64,000 nucleotides of DNA, from positions 130,622 to 194,621 of the forward strand of contig CBDEWF010000125.1 in the NCBI GenBank assembly GCA_965243775.1, given 5' to 3'. The notes below the pieces were generated by a model. The model was given only the letters and a program-made list of their open reading frames with translations, had not been told where the DNA came from and did no database searches. The DNA is from Sansalvadorimonas sp965243775. GTDB lineage: Bacteria > Pseudomonadota > Gammaproteobacteria > Pseudomonadales > Endozoicomonadaceae. The first letter of the stretch is position 1, and every line of letters starts with the position of its first letter. Of this stretch, positions 30,722-40,413 are shown piece after piece. The position numbers were made by a program, and so were the translations under genes.

Positions 30722-31726
30722 TCAGGAAAGATCCAGTTCCAGATTACGACAGTGAGCTTCGTCAGCTGTGACCGAAGGGTGAAGGCGTCGATAATCAGTG
30801 GGGCTGATCCCGGAAGCCTTGTGAAAACTACGACTGAAATGGCTGTGGCTATTGAACCCAAGCCGCCAGGCGATGTCTGATACGGGCAGGTGAGCAAGAG
30901 TAGGGTCTTTGAGGAGTGCCCTCGCCCGATCAAGTCGGCGGTTAAGAACCTCTTGGCGAAAGCTGGTGTGGTGTCGCTTAAGCAGCTTGAACAGGTACGC
31001 TCTGGAAATATGTGCAGCATTGGCAACGGAGTCAGTGCTGATTTCCGGGTTTTCAAGCTGCTGGTCTATGGCGCTGAGAATATCGGCCAGTCTTTGTTGT
31101 TCCGGGGATTTCCTGTTTGTTTCCGGAACTTCATGGTTGATAACCAGGGTAAGCATTTCGATCAGCATTTCTCCCAGGGTATGGCAGCTTTTCTCATTAG
31201 TTACACCATCAAGGCCATTAATCAGTCCCATGCACTGGTTGCGAAGTATCAGGCCAAGGCCGCTGCTGCTGTTCAGAACTCTGGGGCTGCTGTCGGGAAG
31301 CAATTTTGAAACATGCCGAAGCCTGGCTTCGGGAATCATTATTTGCAAACAGCTGGCAGGTGTCAGGTAAATTGTTTCAACTGGATAGCTCAGGTTGACC
31401 AGCAGGATCTGGTCCCTGATAAGAGGGATATTAACTCGTCCCTGCTGTATTAACATATTTCCGGTCATGGGCAGGATCAGAACATACTCTTCTCGAATCT
31501 TGCTTGAGACTGAGGGGGGCTCGTTGCGAAGGCAGTGCTCTGTTGCATGAAGAATACTGACCCGCAGATCACCCAAGTGTGCCAGACGTAGTCTGCCCCT
31601 GAATTTATTTGGTGTTTTTCCTGGTAGAGGCTCCAGGGCGACAGGTTGCAGGTGGCTGAGGAATCTCTCCCAGACATCAAGGGAGTTCGCGGATGGATGG
31701 TTATCCGTATCCATGGTTTTGAACAT
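30722..31726 (-). CDS. AraC-family transcriptional regulator
   Basis: The frame opens at 31774 without a ribosome binding site; the ATG at 31726 has GGAG 8 nt upstream and gives 334 aa. The N-terminal 190 residues resemble the AraC-binding-like sensor domain (FRGRLRLAHLGDLRVSIL, EEYVLILPMTGNML). The C terminus has two HTH motifs: ISTDSVANAAHISRAYLFKL and the signature VSDIAWRLGFNSHSHFSRSF with GISPTDYRRL. It likely controls a nearby or distant catabolic gene; the convergent acyl-CoA dehydrogenase gene is the closest candidate. Confidence 0.9.
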   Translation of the reverse strand: MFKTMDTDNHPSANSLDVWERFLSHLQPVALEPLPGKTPNKFRGRLRLAHLGDLRVSILHATEHCLRNEPPSVSSKIREEYVLILPMTGNMLIQQGRVNIPLIRDQILLVNLSYPVETIYLTPASCLQIMIPEARLRHVSKLLPDSSPRVLNSSSGLGLILRNQCMGLINGLDGVTNEKSCHTLGEMLIEMLTLVINHEVPETNRKSPEQQRLADILSAIDQQLENPEISTDSVANAAHISRAYLFKLLKRHHTSFRQEVLNRRLDRARALLKDPTLAHLPVSDIAWRLGFNSHSHFSRSFHKASGISPTDYRRLHPSVTADEAHCRNLELDLS

Positions 31727-31774
31727 CAGTGTGCTCCAGGTCCCTGGTGACAATGTGTGTCTGCGTTGCATCAT

Positions 31775-32093
31775 TTATATAGCTATATGCAACCCATTAA
31801 TGACATACTGACTGAACCGTGAACTCCCACGGCAACATCTTGTCTTATACAACTGATGAAAAGTGATAGCGTTCTAAATTAAAACACCAATTAAATTTTA
31901 TTGGAACCGTCAGTTATTAATTTTTATATCAGTAGAGTTTTAGTCAAGGTACTGTCTACTTACAGACAAGCACTGAGAAAAACATATCGGTATAAATAAT
32001 TACACAGACATATAAACCCTGTATAAAAACAAGAAATTGTGTCTGCTCATAATAATCAGCACTTTTTTAAGTGGTTTTTGGAGGTCTTGCTTC
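31775..32093. other. Intergenic region between the AraC gene and a small hypothetical gene (319 bp)
   Basis: An AT-rich divergent region. It contains ordinary-looking promoter material but no hexamer pair that I can assign with confidence. There is no RNA gene and no small ORF. Confidence 0.4.
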
Positions 32094-32396
32094 ATGATTG
32101 CGGGTGAAACATCAGCGATGGAAGAGCGAATTGAAGATATTTTGACCATGTATGCTGCAGGTGTAATGTCCAGGATGGATAATAACTACAGTAAGAGTCT
32201 TGGTTGGGCTCAGCGTGCTGAGCAGGCGGCATATCAGTTGGGTGTTGAATCCCGAAGGGTGAATAAAGATTTAAGCTTTGGTGTGCCGAAGCTTGACCGT
32301 GCCTATCGGCAGGGTTGGATGAAATCATCGGAGTGCAAAATCTATGATCTTACCGGGGCTTTGGTCAGCCAGGGAGAACTGCCAAAGTCTGCCTGA
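32094..32396 (+). CDS. Hypothetical protein, 100 aa
   Basis: The ATG at 32094 is preceded by GGAGG 9 nt upstream; the upstream extension of the frame (from 32037) has no site. The product (MIAGETSAMEERIEDILTMY) is helical at the start, then SKSLGWAQRAEQAAYQLGVE and a basic middle with DRAYRQGW. It has no cysteine motif or membrane segment and I do not recognise a family. It stands alone and is followed by a strong terminator, so it is a real, independently expressed gene. Confidence 0.7.
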   Translation: MIAGETSAMEERIEDILTMYAAGVMSRMDNNYSKSLGWAQRAEQAAYQLGVESRRVNKDLSFGVPKLDRAYRQGWMKSSECKIYDLTGALVSQGELPKSA

Positions 32397-32433
32397 GATA
32401 AACATTGACCTAAGCAGTCATTAATTTAAGCCC

Positions 32434-32465
32434 GAAAGCCCTACACACGCAGGGCTTTTCTTTAT
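32434..32465 (+). terminator. Intrinsic terminator after the 100-aa gene
   Basis: An AAAGCCCT / AGGGCTTT stem with an 8-nt loop is followed by TTCTTTAT. It lies about 40 bp after the stop and may also serve the convergent rlmI gene. Confidence 0.8.
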
Positions 32466-32529
32466 ATTTACTCAGTCGTCTATCATTAAACGACACAAGA
32501 CTATGAGCGGGAAATGCAAAGTCAGTAAA

Positions 32530-33723
32530 CTACACCCGCAGAATACGCCCGAACATGGCTTTTATATAAGCTGTTTCAGGAATGCATGGATGAATTGGGT
32601 GGTCTGCTCCCTGGTGGCATTCGGCAAACAATTGCATCTCCCGGTCAATATGACGGGCAGAAGCGCGCAGAATATCAAGCAGGCTGTCACGCTGCAGGTG
32701 CATGGAGCAGGAACCACTGACCAGAATGCCGTCATTGTTTAACAGACGCATAGCCATTTCATTAACCCGGCGATAGGCCTGTTCTCCGTTCTTGATATCT
32801 TTTTTCCGCTTAATAAATGCCGGTGGGTCCATCACCACGATATCAAATCTTTCCTGAGCCGCATGTAACTCTTTAAGAGCAGAGAATGCATCACCTTCAA
32901 GCGTAGCGACCTTGTCGGCAACACCATTTAATTCTGAGTTTTTGTGCACGTATTCGAGAGCAAGTGCGGAGCTGTCGACGCAGAATACTTCACTGGCACC
33001 AGCATTAGCTGCCTGCACTCCCCAGCCACCGATGTAACTGAATACATCCAGAACCCGCTTTCCCTGCACCATGGTGTTCAGATAGGCCCGAGCCGGGCGG
33101 TGGTCATAAAACCAGCCAGTTTTCTGGCCATCTTTCACCGGAGCCAGGAACTGAGTGTTATTTTCTATCAGAGGCAGTTCATCGGGAACTTCTCCGTAAA
33201 CTGTTTCGATATATTCCGGCAGTTTCTCCAGAGAGCGGACGCCACCATTGTTGCGGAACAGGATGCCTGCAGGTTTCAGAACCTTGACCAGGGCTGCGAT
33301 AACATCTTCACGCATCACCTCCATGCCCACGGTGCCAATCTGAACGACCAGGTAATCGTGAAAGCGATCAACAACCAATCCAGGCAAATTGTCACTGTCA
33401 CCGTAGCAGAGACGATAGCAGGGCTGGTCAAACAGGCTTTCCCGCAGGCTGAGGGCAATTTTCAGGCGGTGAACCAGCAGAGACTGAGTCAGGGCATGCT
33501 TGGTGTTGCGGCTGATGAGCCGCCCGCAGATCAGAGTATTGGGATTGATATAGGCAATACCAATGGCTTTGCCGGATGCTGTTTCGATAATAGCCTGCTG
33601 GCCGGCCTCAAAACCAGCAAGAGGTGTCCTGGAGGTATCAACTTCGTTACTGTAAATCCAGAGGTGGCCTGCTTTCAGGCGTCGTTCGGCGTTTTTTTTC
33701 AGGCTGAGGGTTGCCAGGTTCAT
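32530..33723 (-). CDS. rlmI: Class I SAM-dependent rRNA methyltransferase, RlmI-like
   Basis: The ATG at 33723 has AGGA 4-5 nt upstream and gives 397 aa (MNLATLSLKKNAERRLKAGH), the RlmI size. An N-terminal PUA domain (GHLWIYSNEV, GIAYINPNTLICGRLISR) is followed by the EEHI-like RNA-binding region and the SAM fold: VLDVFSYIGGWGVQAANAGA and catalytic DIVVMDPPAF. E. coli RlmI methylates C1962 of 23S rRNA (m5C). The upstream frame extension to 33804 is not conserved. Confidence 0.92.
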   Translation of the reverse strand: MNLATLSLKKNAERRLKAGHLWIYSNEVDTSRTPLAGFEAGQQAIIETASGKAIGIAYINPNTLICGRLISRNTKHALTQSLLVHRLKIALSLRESLFDQPCYRLCYGDSDNLPGLVVDRFHDYLVVQIGTVGMEVMREDVIAALVKVLKPAGILFRNNGGVRSLEKLPEYIETVYGEVPDELPLIENNTQFLAPVKDGQKTGWFYDHRPARAYLNTMVQGKRVLDVFSYIGGWGVQAANAGASEVFCVDSSALALEYVHKNSELNGVADKVATLEGDAFSALKELHAAQERFDIVVMDPPAFIKRKKDIKNGEQAYRRVNEMAMRLLNNDGILVSGSCSMHLQRDSLLDILRASARHIDREMQLFAECHQGADHPIHPCIPETAYIKAMFGRILRV

Positions 33724-33950
33724 GATCCTATCCGCTAATTCAGGAGCCAGCAGGTGTGGCAAAGGGGGCGGTATTATAAGAGCTAAATCTGGATATTCCA
33801 TCAACAGAGTCTGATACCCAACAGTGATACCTGGCCAGCTGTAATATCTGGATTAAGAAAAATGTCGTGAAATAATAAAAAAATCCTACGACTCAGTTCG
33901 GCAGGGTCCATACTTCTGCAGGTTCGTCGGATACTACAGAGTACCAAGCA

Positions 33951-34466
33951 ATGACCAATAATTTATTGCTGACAATAACTGGCCCGGATCTGCCAGGTAT
34001 GGAAGATGTGTTGAACCAGACTGTATCCCGGCATAGGGCACGTTCTCTTTCCAGCCATATGGCTCATATGGGAGGCCGGTTTGCCAGCATTATGTTCATC
34101 AGTGTGTCGCCGGAAGAGTTGAGTGGGTTAACCAGAGATCTGAAATCCATGAAGGAAGAGGGTGTCAAGGTACAGTTTGATGCCATGAACCCTGATGATC
34201 TGCCTCATAAAGAGAGACACCTGCTTATGAATCTGATTGCTGATGAGGCACCGGAACTGGTCACGGATGTTTCTCGATTGCTGGGAGAACAGCATATACG
34301 CATCAGTGAACTCCATACAGATACTATAACGGCGCCGTGTACTGGAGAGCATCTGCAGTCAATCCAGGCGCATCTGTGTGCTCCAGATGGTACGGATGTT
34401 GATACAGTCCGCGAACGGATTGAGTCATTGTCCCCTGAGCTTATGCTGGATATCAGTCAGGCATGA
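33951..34466 (+). CDS. ACT-domain protein, GcvR-like glycine cleavage regulator
   Basis: 171 aa with two ACT domains. The first opens LLLTITGPDLPGMEDVLNQT and the second starts at about residue 85 (HLLMNLIADEAPELVTDVSR). GcvR of E. coli binds GcvA to repress the glycine cleavage operon when glycine is scarce. The family also includes other amino-acid-sensing pairs of ACT domains. No gcv gene or GcvA is near, so the role is inferred from the fold only. The ribosome binding site is weak. Confidence 0.8.
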   Translation: MTNNLLLTITGPDLPGMEDVLNQTVSRHRARSLSSHMAHMGGRFASIMFISVSPEELSGLTRDLKSMKEEGVKVQFDAMNPDDLPHKERHLLMNLIADEAPELVTDVSRLLGEQHIRISELHTDTITAPCTGEHLQSIQAHLCAPDGTDVDTVRERIESLSPELMLDISQA

Positions 34467-34493
34467 GTCAGCTGGTTTTACCTGATCTTTTGT

Positions 34494-34829
34494 TCAGCCT
34501 GCAAGAGCAGAGTCAGGCTCAAGGTTCAGGTCATAGAGATCATTGATTAGTCCTGTGAGCATTTCTCTGGACTCATTCAGTTCACTGTCGAGGTCTTCAA
34601 CAACAGACAGAACATCCAGTTGGTCAGCAATGAAACTGATGGTTTCGGAGCGGGCTTTTATGCCATTGAGGTCTGCAGTTGTGCGAAGGCGGTTATAATC
34701 TTCCACAAGCTGCTGGATGTTTATGCGATGGGATACCTGACGGAACTGATCCTGACAGGCTACTAACCGGTAATCTATGTCCAACTTCGTTGATGCCGAT
34801 ACTGACGAGACAGGTGCAGCTTGCCCCAT
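34494..34829 (-). CDS. Hypothetical protein, about 111 aa
   Basis: The frame is open to a TTG at 34871; the first ATG is at 34829 (MGQAAPVSSVSASTKLDIDY). The product is acidic and mostly helical with a coiled-coil-like C-terminal half (SELNESREMLTGLINDLYDL). I recognise no family. The ribosome binding site is poor. It lies between the convergent GcvR-like gene and the divergent fadD-like gene. Confidence 0.5.
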   Translation of the reverse strand: MGQAAPVSSVSASTKLDIDYRLVACQDQFRQVSHRINIQQLVEDYNRLRTTADLNGIKARSETISFIADQLDVLSVVEDLDSELNESREMLTGLINDLYDLNLEPDSALAG

Positions 34830-34998
34830 GTTGACCAGTCTGTAAAGAGTTCTGTGTACAATTGCCAGCAAGTATCAATAACGGTCATAATAACTCTTAC
34901 CTGTTGCCGACGACAGCATATGACAGGGGCTATATTCCCTGCTGCGGTTTTTTATGGTTGGCGGTGACCACAACAAAAATAACAAACAGGTATCAGTG

Positions 34999-36717
34999 AT
35001 GAATCCAGAGTTCTGGGATGACAAACGTCCTAATGGAGTGCCTTCCGAGGTAGCTTCCATGGATTACAGCTCTCTGATTGAATTAGTTGATGATGCTGTA
35101 TCCCGTTTTGCTGAACGTCCTGCATTTACCGGCATTGGTTATTCTCTGACTTACCGGGATATTGACATTCAAAGTGCCCGGTTTGCAGCCTGGCTGCAAA
35201 ATAATACTGATCTTAAGCCTGGCGATCGTATTGCCATACAGCTGCCTAACCTGCTCCAGTACCCCATCGCTGCCTACGGTGCTATTCGGGCAGGTCTGGT
35301 GGTTGTTAATACCAACCCTCTCTATACAGCTCGGGAGATTAAACACCAGTTAAATGATTCCGGAGCCAGAGCTCTGCTCTTCCTGGACAACTTTGGACAT
35401 CTGGTAGAAGAAGTTATTTGTGATACTCCTGTAAAGTACCTGATCAGAACCGCCCTGGCGGATATGCTGCCAGCACCCAAACGCTGGATTATCAACAGCC
35501 TTGTGCGTCATGTGAAAAAGCTGGTGGTTCCCTACAACCTACCCAAAGCAATCTCTTTCCGTACGACCCTGGCGCAGGGAGCGAAACTGCCGCCTTATCA
35601 GAAGGTATCCCGTGTATCGGAGGATATTGCTGTACTGCAGTATACAGGGGGAACGACGGGCGTTGCCAAAGGAGCTATGCTGACCCACGGCAACCTGCTG
35701 GGTAACCTGGCACAGGTAAGCGGGGCTCTCGGCCAGAAAAAGGATAATGGAGAGCTTTGGCTGAAACCTGGGGCAGAAGTCGCTATAGCCCCTTTACCGC
35801 TTTACCACATCTATGCCTTTATCGTGAATCTGATGTTTTTTCCCATGCAGGGGCAGCACAGTATTTTGATCGCTAATCCCAGGGATGCAAGCCTGTTCAT
35901 CAAGGCGATAAAGCCCTGGCCATTCACTTTCTTTGCCGGTTTGAACACGCTGTTTGTCAGTCTGCTGGAACATCCGGAGTTCAGTAAGCTGGACTTCAGC
36001 CATCTGAAGGTTACGCTGTCTGGCGGAACAGCCCTGTTGGAGGATGTTGCCAAACGCTGGGAACAGGTAACAGGTTGCCGGGTATCAGAAGGGTATGGAT
36101 TAACAGAGTGTTCCCCTGTCGTCAGTGTTAACCCTATGGGAGAACTTGCCCAGCCGGGGACGGCAGGGTTGCCTTTGCCATCTACCAAAATCAAGTTGAT
36201 AGATGATCAGGGCAATGAAGTGCCGCAAGGAGGTGTAGGTGAGCTTTGCGTGCAGGGGCCCCAGGTTATGAAAGGCTACTGGGGTCGGGCCGAAGCAACA
36301 GCTGAAGTGATTGACAGTGAAGGCTGGCTGAAAACCGGCGATGTCGCCAGAGTGGAAGAGGATGGGTTTATCCGCATAGTTGATCGTATCAAGGATATGA
36401 TCCTGGTTTCAGGCTTCAATGTTTACCCCAATGAGATCGAAAGCGTGGTGTCTGGGCATCCCAAGGTTGTGAATTGTGCATGCATTGGTGTACCTGATGC
36501 CAAGACCGGAGAAACACCAAGGCTCTATGTTATTCCATCAAACGACTCCCTGACGGAAGAAGAGATCATAGTCTGGTGCCGGGAGCATATGACTGCCTAC
36601 AAGGTTCCAAGGCAGGTGGTTTTCAGGGATGAACTGCCTGTGACCCCTGTGGGTAAAGTGTTGAGAAAGGAGTTGAAGGAAGAGTACCGGTTAAGCCAGA
36701 AAAATGTTAATTCCTGA
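34999..36717 (+). CDS. fadD: Long-chain fatty-acid-CoA ligase (FadD-like, AMP-binding)
   Basis: The ATG at 34999 has ACAGG upstream and gives 572 aa. The adenylate-forming enzyme activates fatty acids to acyl-CoA. The P-loop-like YTGGTTGVAKGAMLTHGN (about residue 215), the GYGLTECSPVV motif, the TGDVARVEEDGFI hinge region with RIKDMILVSGFNVYPNEIE, and the catalytic Lys in PVTPVGKVLRKEL are all present. It is similar in size to E. coli FadD (561 aa). A good bidirectional terminator follows. The exact chain-length preference cannot be read. Confidence 0.9.
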   Translation: MNPEFWDDKRPNGVPSEVASMDYSSLIELVDDAVSRFAERPAFTGIGYSLTYRDIDIQSARFAAWLQNNTDLKPGDRIAIQLPNLLQYPIAAYGAIRAGLVVVNTNPLYTAREIKHQLNDSGARALLFLDNFGHLVEEVICDTPVKYLIRTALADMLPAPKRWIINSLVRHVKKLVVPYNLPKAISFRTTLAQGAKLPPYQKVSRVSEDIAVLQYTGGTTGVAKGAMLTHGNLLGNLAQVSGALGQKKDNGELWLKPGAEVAIAPLPLYHIYAFIVNLMFFPMQGQHSILIANPRDASLFIKAIKPWPFTFFAGLNTLFVSLLEHPEFSKLDFSHLKVTLSGGTALLEDVAKRWEQVTGCRVSEGYGLTECSPVVSVNPMGELAQPGTAGLPLPSTKIKLIDDQGNEVPQGGVGELCVQGPQVMKGYWGRAEATAEVIDSEGWLKTGDVARVEEDGFIRIVDRIKDMILVSGFNVYPNEIESVVSGHPKVVNCACIGVPDAKTGETPRLYVIPSNDSLTEEEIIVWCREHMTAYKVPRQVVFRDELPVTPVGKVLRKELKEEYRLSQKNVNS

Positions 36718-36727
36718 AAGGAGATAC

Positions 36728-36770
36728 AAAAACGGCAAAGGAGCAGGTTGAGTGCCCCTTTGCCGTTTTT
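36728..36770. terminator. Bidirectional terminator between fadD and hldE
   Basis: A 14-bp perfect stem (AAAAACGGCAAAGG / CCTTTGCCGTTTTT) has a 15-nt loop, A-rich on one side and T-rich on the other, so it serves both convergent genes. Confidence 0.9.
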
Positions 36771-36773
36771 ACT

Positions 36774-38222
36774 TTATTTCAGAATTTTTTCAACAACATC
36801 CTCTTTACGGATCTTGCGTACAATCGCTGTTGTCGAGCAGTTATCCAGAAACTCCAGTACAGCAACCTCGCCACCGTACCCATGGACAATTGGCGCACCG
36901 ACAACCTGATCAACAGTGTAGTCACCGCCTTTTACCAGAACATCGGGTTTGAACAGCTCCAGAAGTGTCTCCGGGGTATCCTCATGGAAAGGCACCACCC
37001 AGTCAACGGATTCCAGTCCAGCCAGAACGGCCATGCGACGTTCTACAGGGTTAATCGGTCGTCCTTCTCCTTTCAGGCGAGTCACAGATTCATCACTGTT
37101 AATAGCAACAATCAGCCGGTCGCCCAGTTGCCTAGCCTCTTCCAGGTAGCCAACATGGCCGGCATGAAGAATGTCGAAACAACCATTGGTAAAGACGATG
37201 CGTTCACCGTGATTTTTGGCTTCTTCTACAACCGTTGCCAGCTGTTCCCGGGTCATGGCACCACGCTCAACGCCGTGAACGGCACTGACTGCACGACGCA
37301 GTTCAGGCAGGCTGACTGTAGCCGTTCCCAGCTTGCCAACCACGATACCGGCTGCAATATTGGCCAGAGCAGTAGCTTCCGGCAGTGACATGCCACTGGC
37401 AATGGCTGCAGCCAGAACCGCGATAACGGTATCTCCGGCCCCCGTTACATCAAAAACTTCACGGGCCCGAGCGGGGAAGTGCAGTTCGGTTTCATCTTCC
37501 CGCAGCAGGGTCATGCCGTTTTCACTACGGGTAATCAGCAGGGCATCCAGGTCCAGATGCTTGCGCAGCTGCTGGCCTCGCTCTACCAGGGTTTTTTCAT
37601 CCGGACAGTGGCCAACAATGGCTTCAAACTCACTCAGGTTAGGAGTAATCACAGTCGCACCACGGTACTTTTCAAAGTCAGAGCCCTTTGGATCTGCCAG
37701 AACCGGAATGTTACGTGCCTTTGCTTTTTTGACCAGAGACTGCAGATCCGACAGTGTGCCTTTTCCGTAATCGGAAAGAACCAGAGCGTCGGCATTGTCC
37801 AACAGCTTTTCCAGGTGTTCTGGAATCTGCTCCTGAAATGATTCGGCAAATGACTCTTCGAAATCCAGGCGCATCAACTGCTGATGCTGGCTGATAACCC
37901 TCAGCTTGGTAATGGTGGGGGCTTCTTCGTGACGAATAAAATCACAGAAAACACCGGCACTTTCCAGGCTGTTGGTCAGACAGTCCGCAGCCTCATCATC
38001 GCCGGTTGCACCCAGCAGCCAGGCTGGAGCTCCCAGAGAGGTAATGTTCAGGGAAACATTACCTGCACCTCCTGGACGATCTTCAGCGCCGGTAACACGC
38101 ACAACAGGAACCGGCGCTTCCGGTGAGATGCGCCGTGTAGGACCATGCCAGTAACGGTCGAGCATAACATCGCCGGCAACAACAACGCGGGCTTTATCAA
38201 AACGGGGCAGGGTGAGCTTCAT
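36774..38222 (-). CDS. hldE: Bifunctional heptose-7-phosphate kinase / heptose-1-phosphate adenylyltransferase
   Basis: A 482-aa fusion. The N-terminal ribokinase-like domain has the GGAGNVSLN substrate motif (about residue 51) and the catalytic DVTGAGDTV (about 266). The C-terminal nucleotidyltransferase domain has FTNGCFDILHAGHVGYLEEA (about 342-361). It makes ADP-heptose precursors for the LPS inner core. It follows msbA on the same strand, the Pseudomonas-like order. A short gap of about 110 bp lies between them. Confidence 0.97.
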   Translation of the reverse strand: MKLTLPRFDKARVVVAGDVMLDRYWHGPTRRISPEAPVPVVRVTGAEDRPGGAGNVSLNITSLGAPAWLLGATGDDEAADCLTNSLESAGVFCDFIRHEEAPTITKLRVISQHQQLMRLDFEESFAESFQEQIPEHLEKLLDNADALVLSDYGKGTLSDLQSLVKKAKARNIPVLADPKGSDFEKYRGATVITPNLSEFEAIVGHCPDEKTLVERGQQLRKHLDLDALLITRSENGMTLLREDETELHFPARAREVFDVTGAGDTVIAVLAAAIASGMSLPEATALANIAAGIVVGKLGTATVSLPELRRAVSAVHGVERGAMTREQLATVVEEAKNHGERIVFTNGCFDILHAGHVGYLEEARQLGDRLIVAINSDESVTRLKGEGRPINPVERRMAVLAGLESVDWVVPFHEDTPETLLELFKPDVLVKGGDYTVDQVVGAPIVHGYGGEVAVLEFLDNCSTTAIVRKIRKEDVVEKILK

Positions 38223-38333
38223 TCTCTATTGCCTTGTATTGATTTTAAAGCGACACCTCGTTTGATCTGATGCCGCTTTTCTTTATAGATAAATTAGTCG
38301 AGACTGAATTGAGGCAATGGCTGAGACAATGAC

Positions 38334-40163
38334 TTAAGCCATTTCTCCGGATGCCAGCTCAGCCTGTTCCTGGAACTGCATATGATACAGCCGGGCATAG
38401 GCACCATCTTTTTCCAGTAGCTCAGCATGGCTGCCGGACTCAATAATCTGGCCCTTTTCCATAACCAGGATACGGTCTGCATTCTCGATTGTGGACAACC
38501 GGTGAGCGATAACCAGAGTTGTCCGTTTTTTCATAATACCATCCAGTGCAGCCTGAATATGGCGCTCGGATTCCGTGTCCAGGGCAGATGTCGCCTCATC
38601 CAGAATCAGCAAAGGAGCATCTTTAAGGATGGCACGGGCAATGGCCAGACGCTGTCTCTGTCCGCCAGACAGCAGTACGCCATTTTCACCTACAAGGGTG
38701 CTGAAGCCTTTAGGCAGGTTTTCAATAAACTCCATGGCATGGGCGGCGCGGGCTGCCAGGCGCACATCTTCCTCATCGGTATCCCGCAGATCACCGTAGG
38801 CGATATTGTTGCTGACAGTATCGTTGAACAGGGATACCTGCTGATTAACCAGGGCTATCTGCTTGCGCAGGTTGTGCAGCTTGTAATCCTGAACAGGTCT
38901 GCCATCCAGCAGTATGTCACCTTCGGTATGGTTGTAGAAACGGGGGAGAAGGCTGGCAAGTGTCGTTTTACCACTGCCGGAGCGCCCAACAAGGGCAATG
39001 ACTTCACCAGGCTTCGCCTTGAAACTGATGTTCTTGAGGGCGGGGCTTTCAGCATTGGGGTAAGTGAAAGACAGGTTTCTGAACTCTAGCTCACCTTCTG
39101 CTCTCTCAATCTCCAGCGTACCGTTATCCAGTTCAGGCTGTTCATCAACCAGTTCAAAGACTGACCAGGCCGCCACGATACCTTTCTGAATATTGGGGAT
39201 AACTTCACTGAGCTGACGCAGAGGTTTGGGTAGAAGACCTGCTGCCGTCAGAAAGCCCACCAGTTCACCGGGAGTGTTGGCTGTTGCACCCGAGGTTTGC
39301 ATGAACAGCACGGTATACATCAGTGCCGCCATGGCAGAGAGAATAATCAGCTGCAGTGTTGGGGTCATGATGGCACTGACCTTGACCATTTTCAGCCCTT
39401 TACGGGTGTTATCGGAACTGGCGTTCAAAAAACGGTTTTTCTCATACTCTTCGCCGCCAAAGCTGCGTACCACGCGGTGGCTGGTAATTGTTTCAGATGT
39501 GATATGGGTAATATCACCCATGGAATTCTGGATTTTTTTGCTCAGCTTTTTGAAACGCTTGCTGGTGTAACCAACAATACCGGCAATAACAGGAACAATG
39601 GCGATAAAAATGAGGGTAAGCTGCCAGTTGGTCCAGAGCAGGTAGCCCAGTACTGCAAGAACAGTCAGGCCTTCCCGGACTACAACTTTAATAGCATCTG
39701 TGGCGGCAGTGGTGACGCCACCGACGTTATAAGTAATACGGGAGACCAGGTGGCCGGAATTGTTATCGTCGAAGAACCTGTTGGGCAGTATGAGCATGCT
39801 GTTGAACAGATGCACTCGCAGATCATGGACAACGCCCAGTGACACTCTGGCCAGAAAGTAATTACCCATAAATGACCCGATGCCACGGAATGTCGCCATA
39901 AAGACCAGGCCCAGTGGAACCAGCGGAACAAGTTGTTCCGGTGATAGTTCATACAGTCTCCCTATTGAAATCGGGGATTGGTTATCGCCAATCAGGGCGG
40001 TGGTAAAGAAGTCAACCAGCACCGGAAACATGGGCTGGCTGGCAGCGAAAAAGGCATAGCCCAGAAGGCTGAGTGCAAAAAAGGCCCAGTAAGGGCGAAC
40101 ATAGCCCAGAAGGCGCAGGTAAATCGCCAGACCGCTGTCAGCGGCGCGGGATTGTTCGGTCAT
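38334..40163 (-). CDS. msbA: Lipid A export ABC transporter, MsbA
   Basis: This 609-aa half-transporter flips lipid A-core across the inner membrane as a homodimer. The N-terminal half carries six TM helices (first about residues 27-47). The C-terminal nucleotide-binding domain has Walker A GRSGSGKTTLAS, signature LSGGQRQR, Walker B LLILDEATSALD and the H-loop in IAHRL. Two 16-bp direct repeats (40189-40240) lie just upstream of its start. Confidence 0.96.
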   Translation of the reverse strand: MTEQSRAADSGLAIYLRLLGYVRPYWAFFALSLLGYAFFAASQPMFPVLVDFFTTALIGDNQSPISIGRLYELSPEQLVPLVPLGLVFMATFRGIGSFMGNYFLARVSLGVVHDLRVHLFNSMLILPNRFFDDNNSGHLVSRITYNVGGVTTAATDAIKVVVREGLTVLAVLGYLLWTNWQLTLIFIAIVPVIAGIVGYTSKRFKKLSKKIQNSMGDITHITSETITSHRVVRSFGGEEYEKNRFLNASSDNTRKGLKMVKVSAIMTPTLQLIILSAMAALMYTVLFMQTSGATANTPGELVGFLTAAGLLPKPLRQLSEVIPNIQKGIVAAWSVFELVDEQPELDNGTLEIERAEGELEFRNLSFTYPNAESPALKNISFKAKPGEVIALVGRSGSGKTTLASLLPRFYNHTEGDILLDGRPVQDYKLHNLRKQIALVNQQVSLFNDTVSNNIAYGDLRDTDEEDVRLAARAAHAMEFIENLPKGFSTLVGENGVLLSGGQRQRLAIARAILKDAPLLILDEATSALDTESERHIQAALDGIMKKRTTLVIAHRLSTIENADRILVMEKGQIIESGSHAELLEKDGAYARLYHMQFQEQAELASGEMA

Positions 40164-40188
40164 ACATCGAAACCTGCTGAAACAAAAA

Positions 40189-40240
40189 GAAAGTACATGC
40201 GTACGGCATGTATATAGGTATATAGAAAGTACATGCGTAC
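40189..40240. repeat. Two 16-bp direct repeats upstream of msbA
   Basis: GAAAGTACATGCGTAC occurs at 40189-40204 and 40225-40240, with a period of 36 bp. Each copy holds a near-dyad GTAC-ATGC-GTAC. A third partial relative (AAAAGTACG) follows at about 40246. The position, 26-77 bp upstream of the msbA ATG, suggests protein-binding sites. Confidence 0.7.
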
Positions 40241-40320
40241 AATTTAAAAGTACGTAAGGTACCGTTTAAACGAAACCCACGATAATAACATATATAAAGG
40301 GAGGAGTATCCAGATGCTTT

Positions 40321-40338
40321 CAGGCCATGCATGGCCTG
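40321..40338. repeat. 18-bp perfect palindrome
   Basis: CAGGCCATGCATGGCCTG is fully self-complementary, lying between msbA and the first island gene. On the minus strand no T-run follows, so it is a weak terminator candidate for the gene ending at 40414. Confidence 0.5.
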
Positions 40339-40413
40339 AGCAAAAAGAGAGAATCAGGAGCTTTTATTCGGTATTTGCAGCCTGCGTTAAGATTATGAAC
40401 AGGCTCTGAGTAT

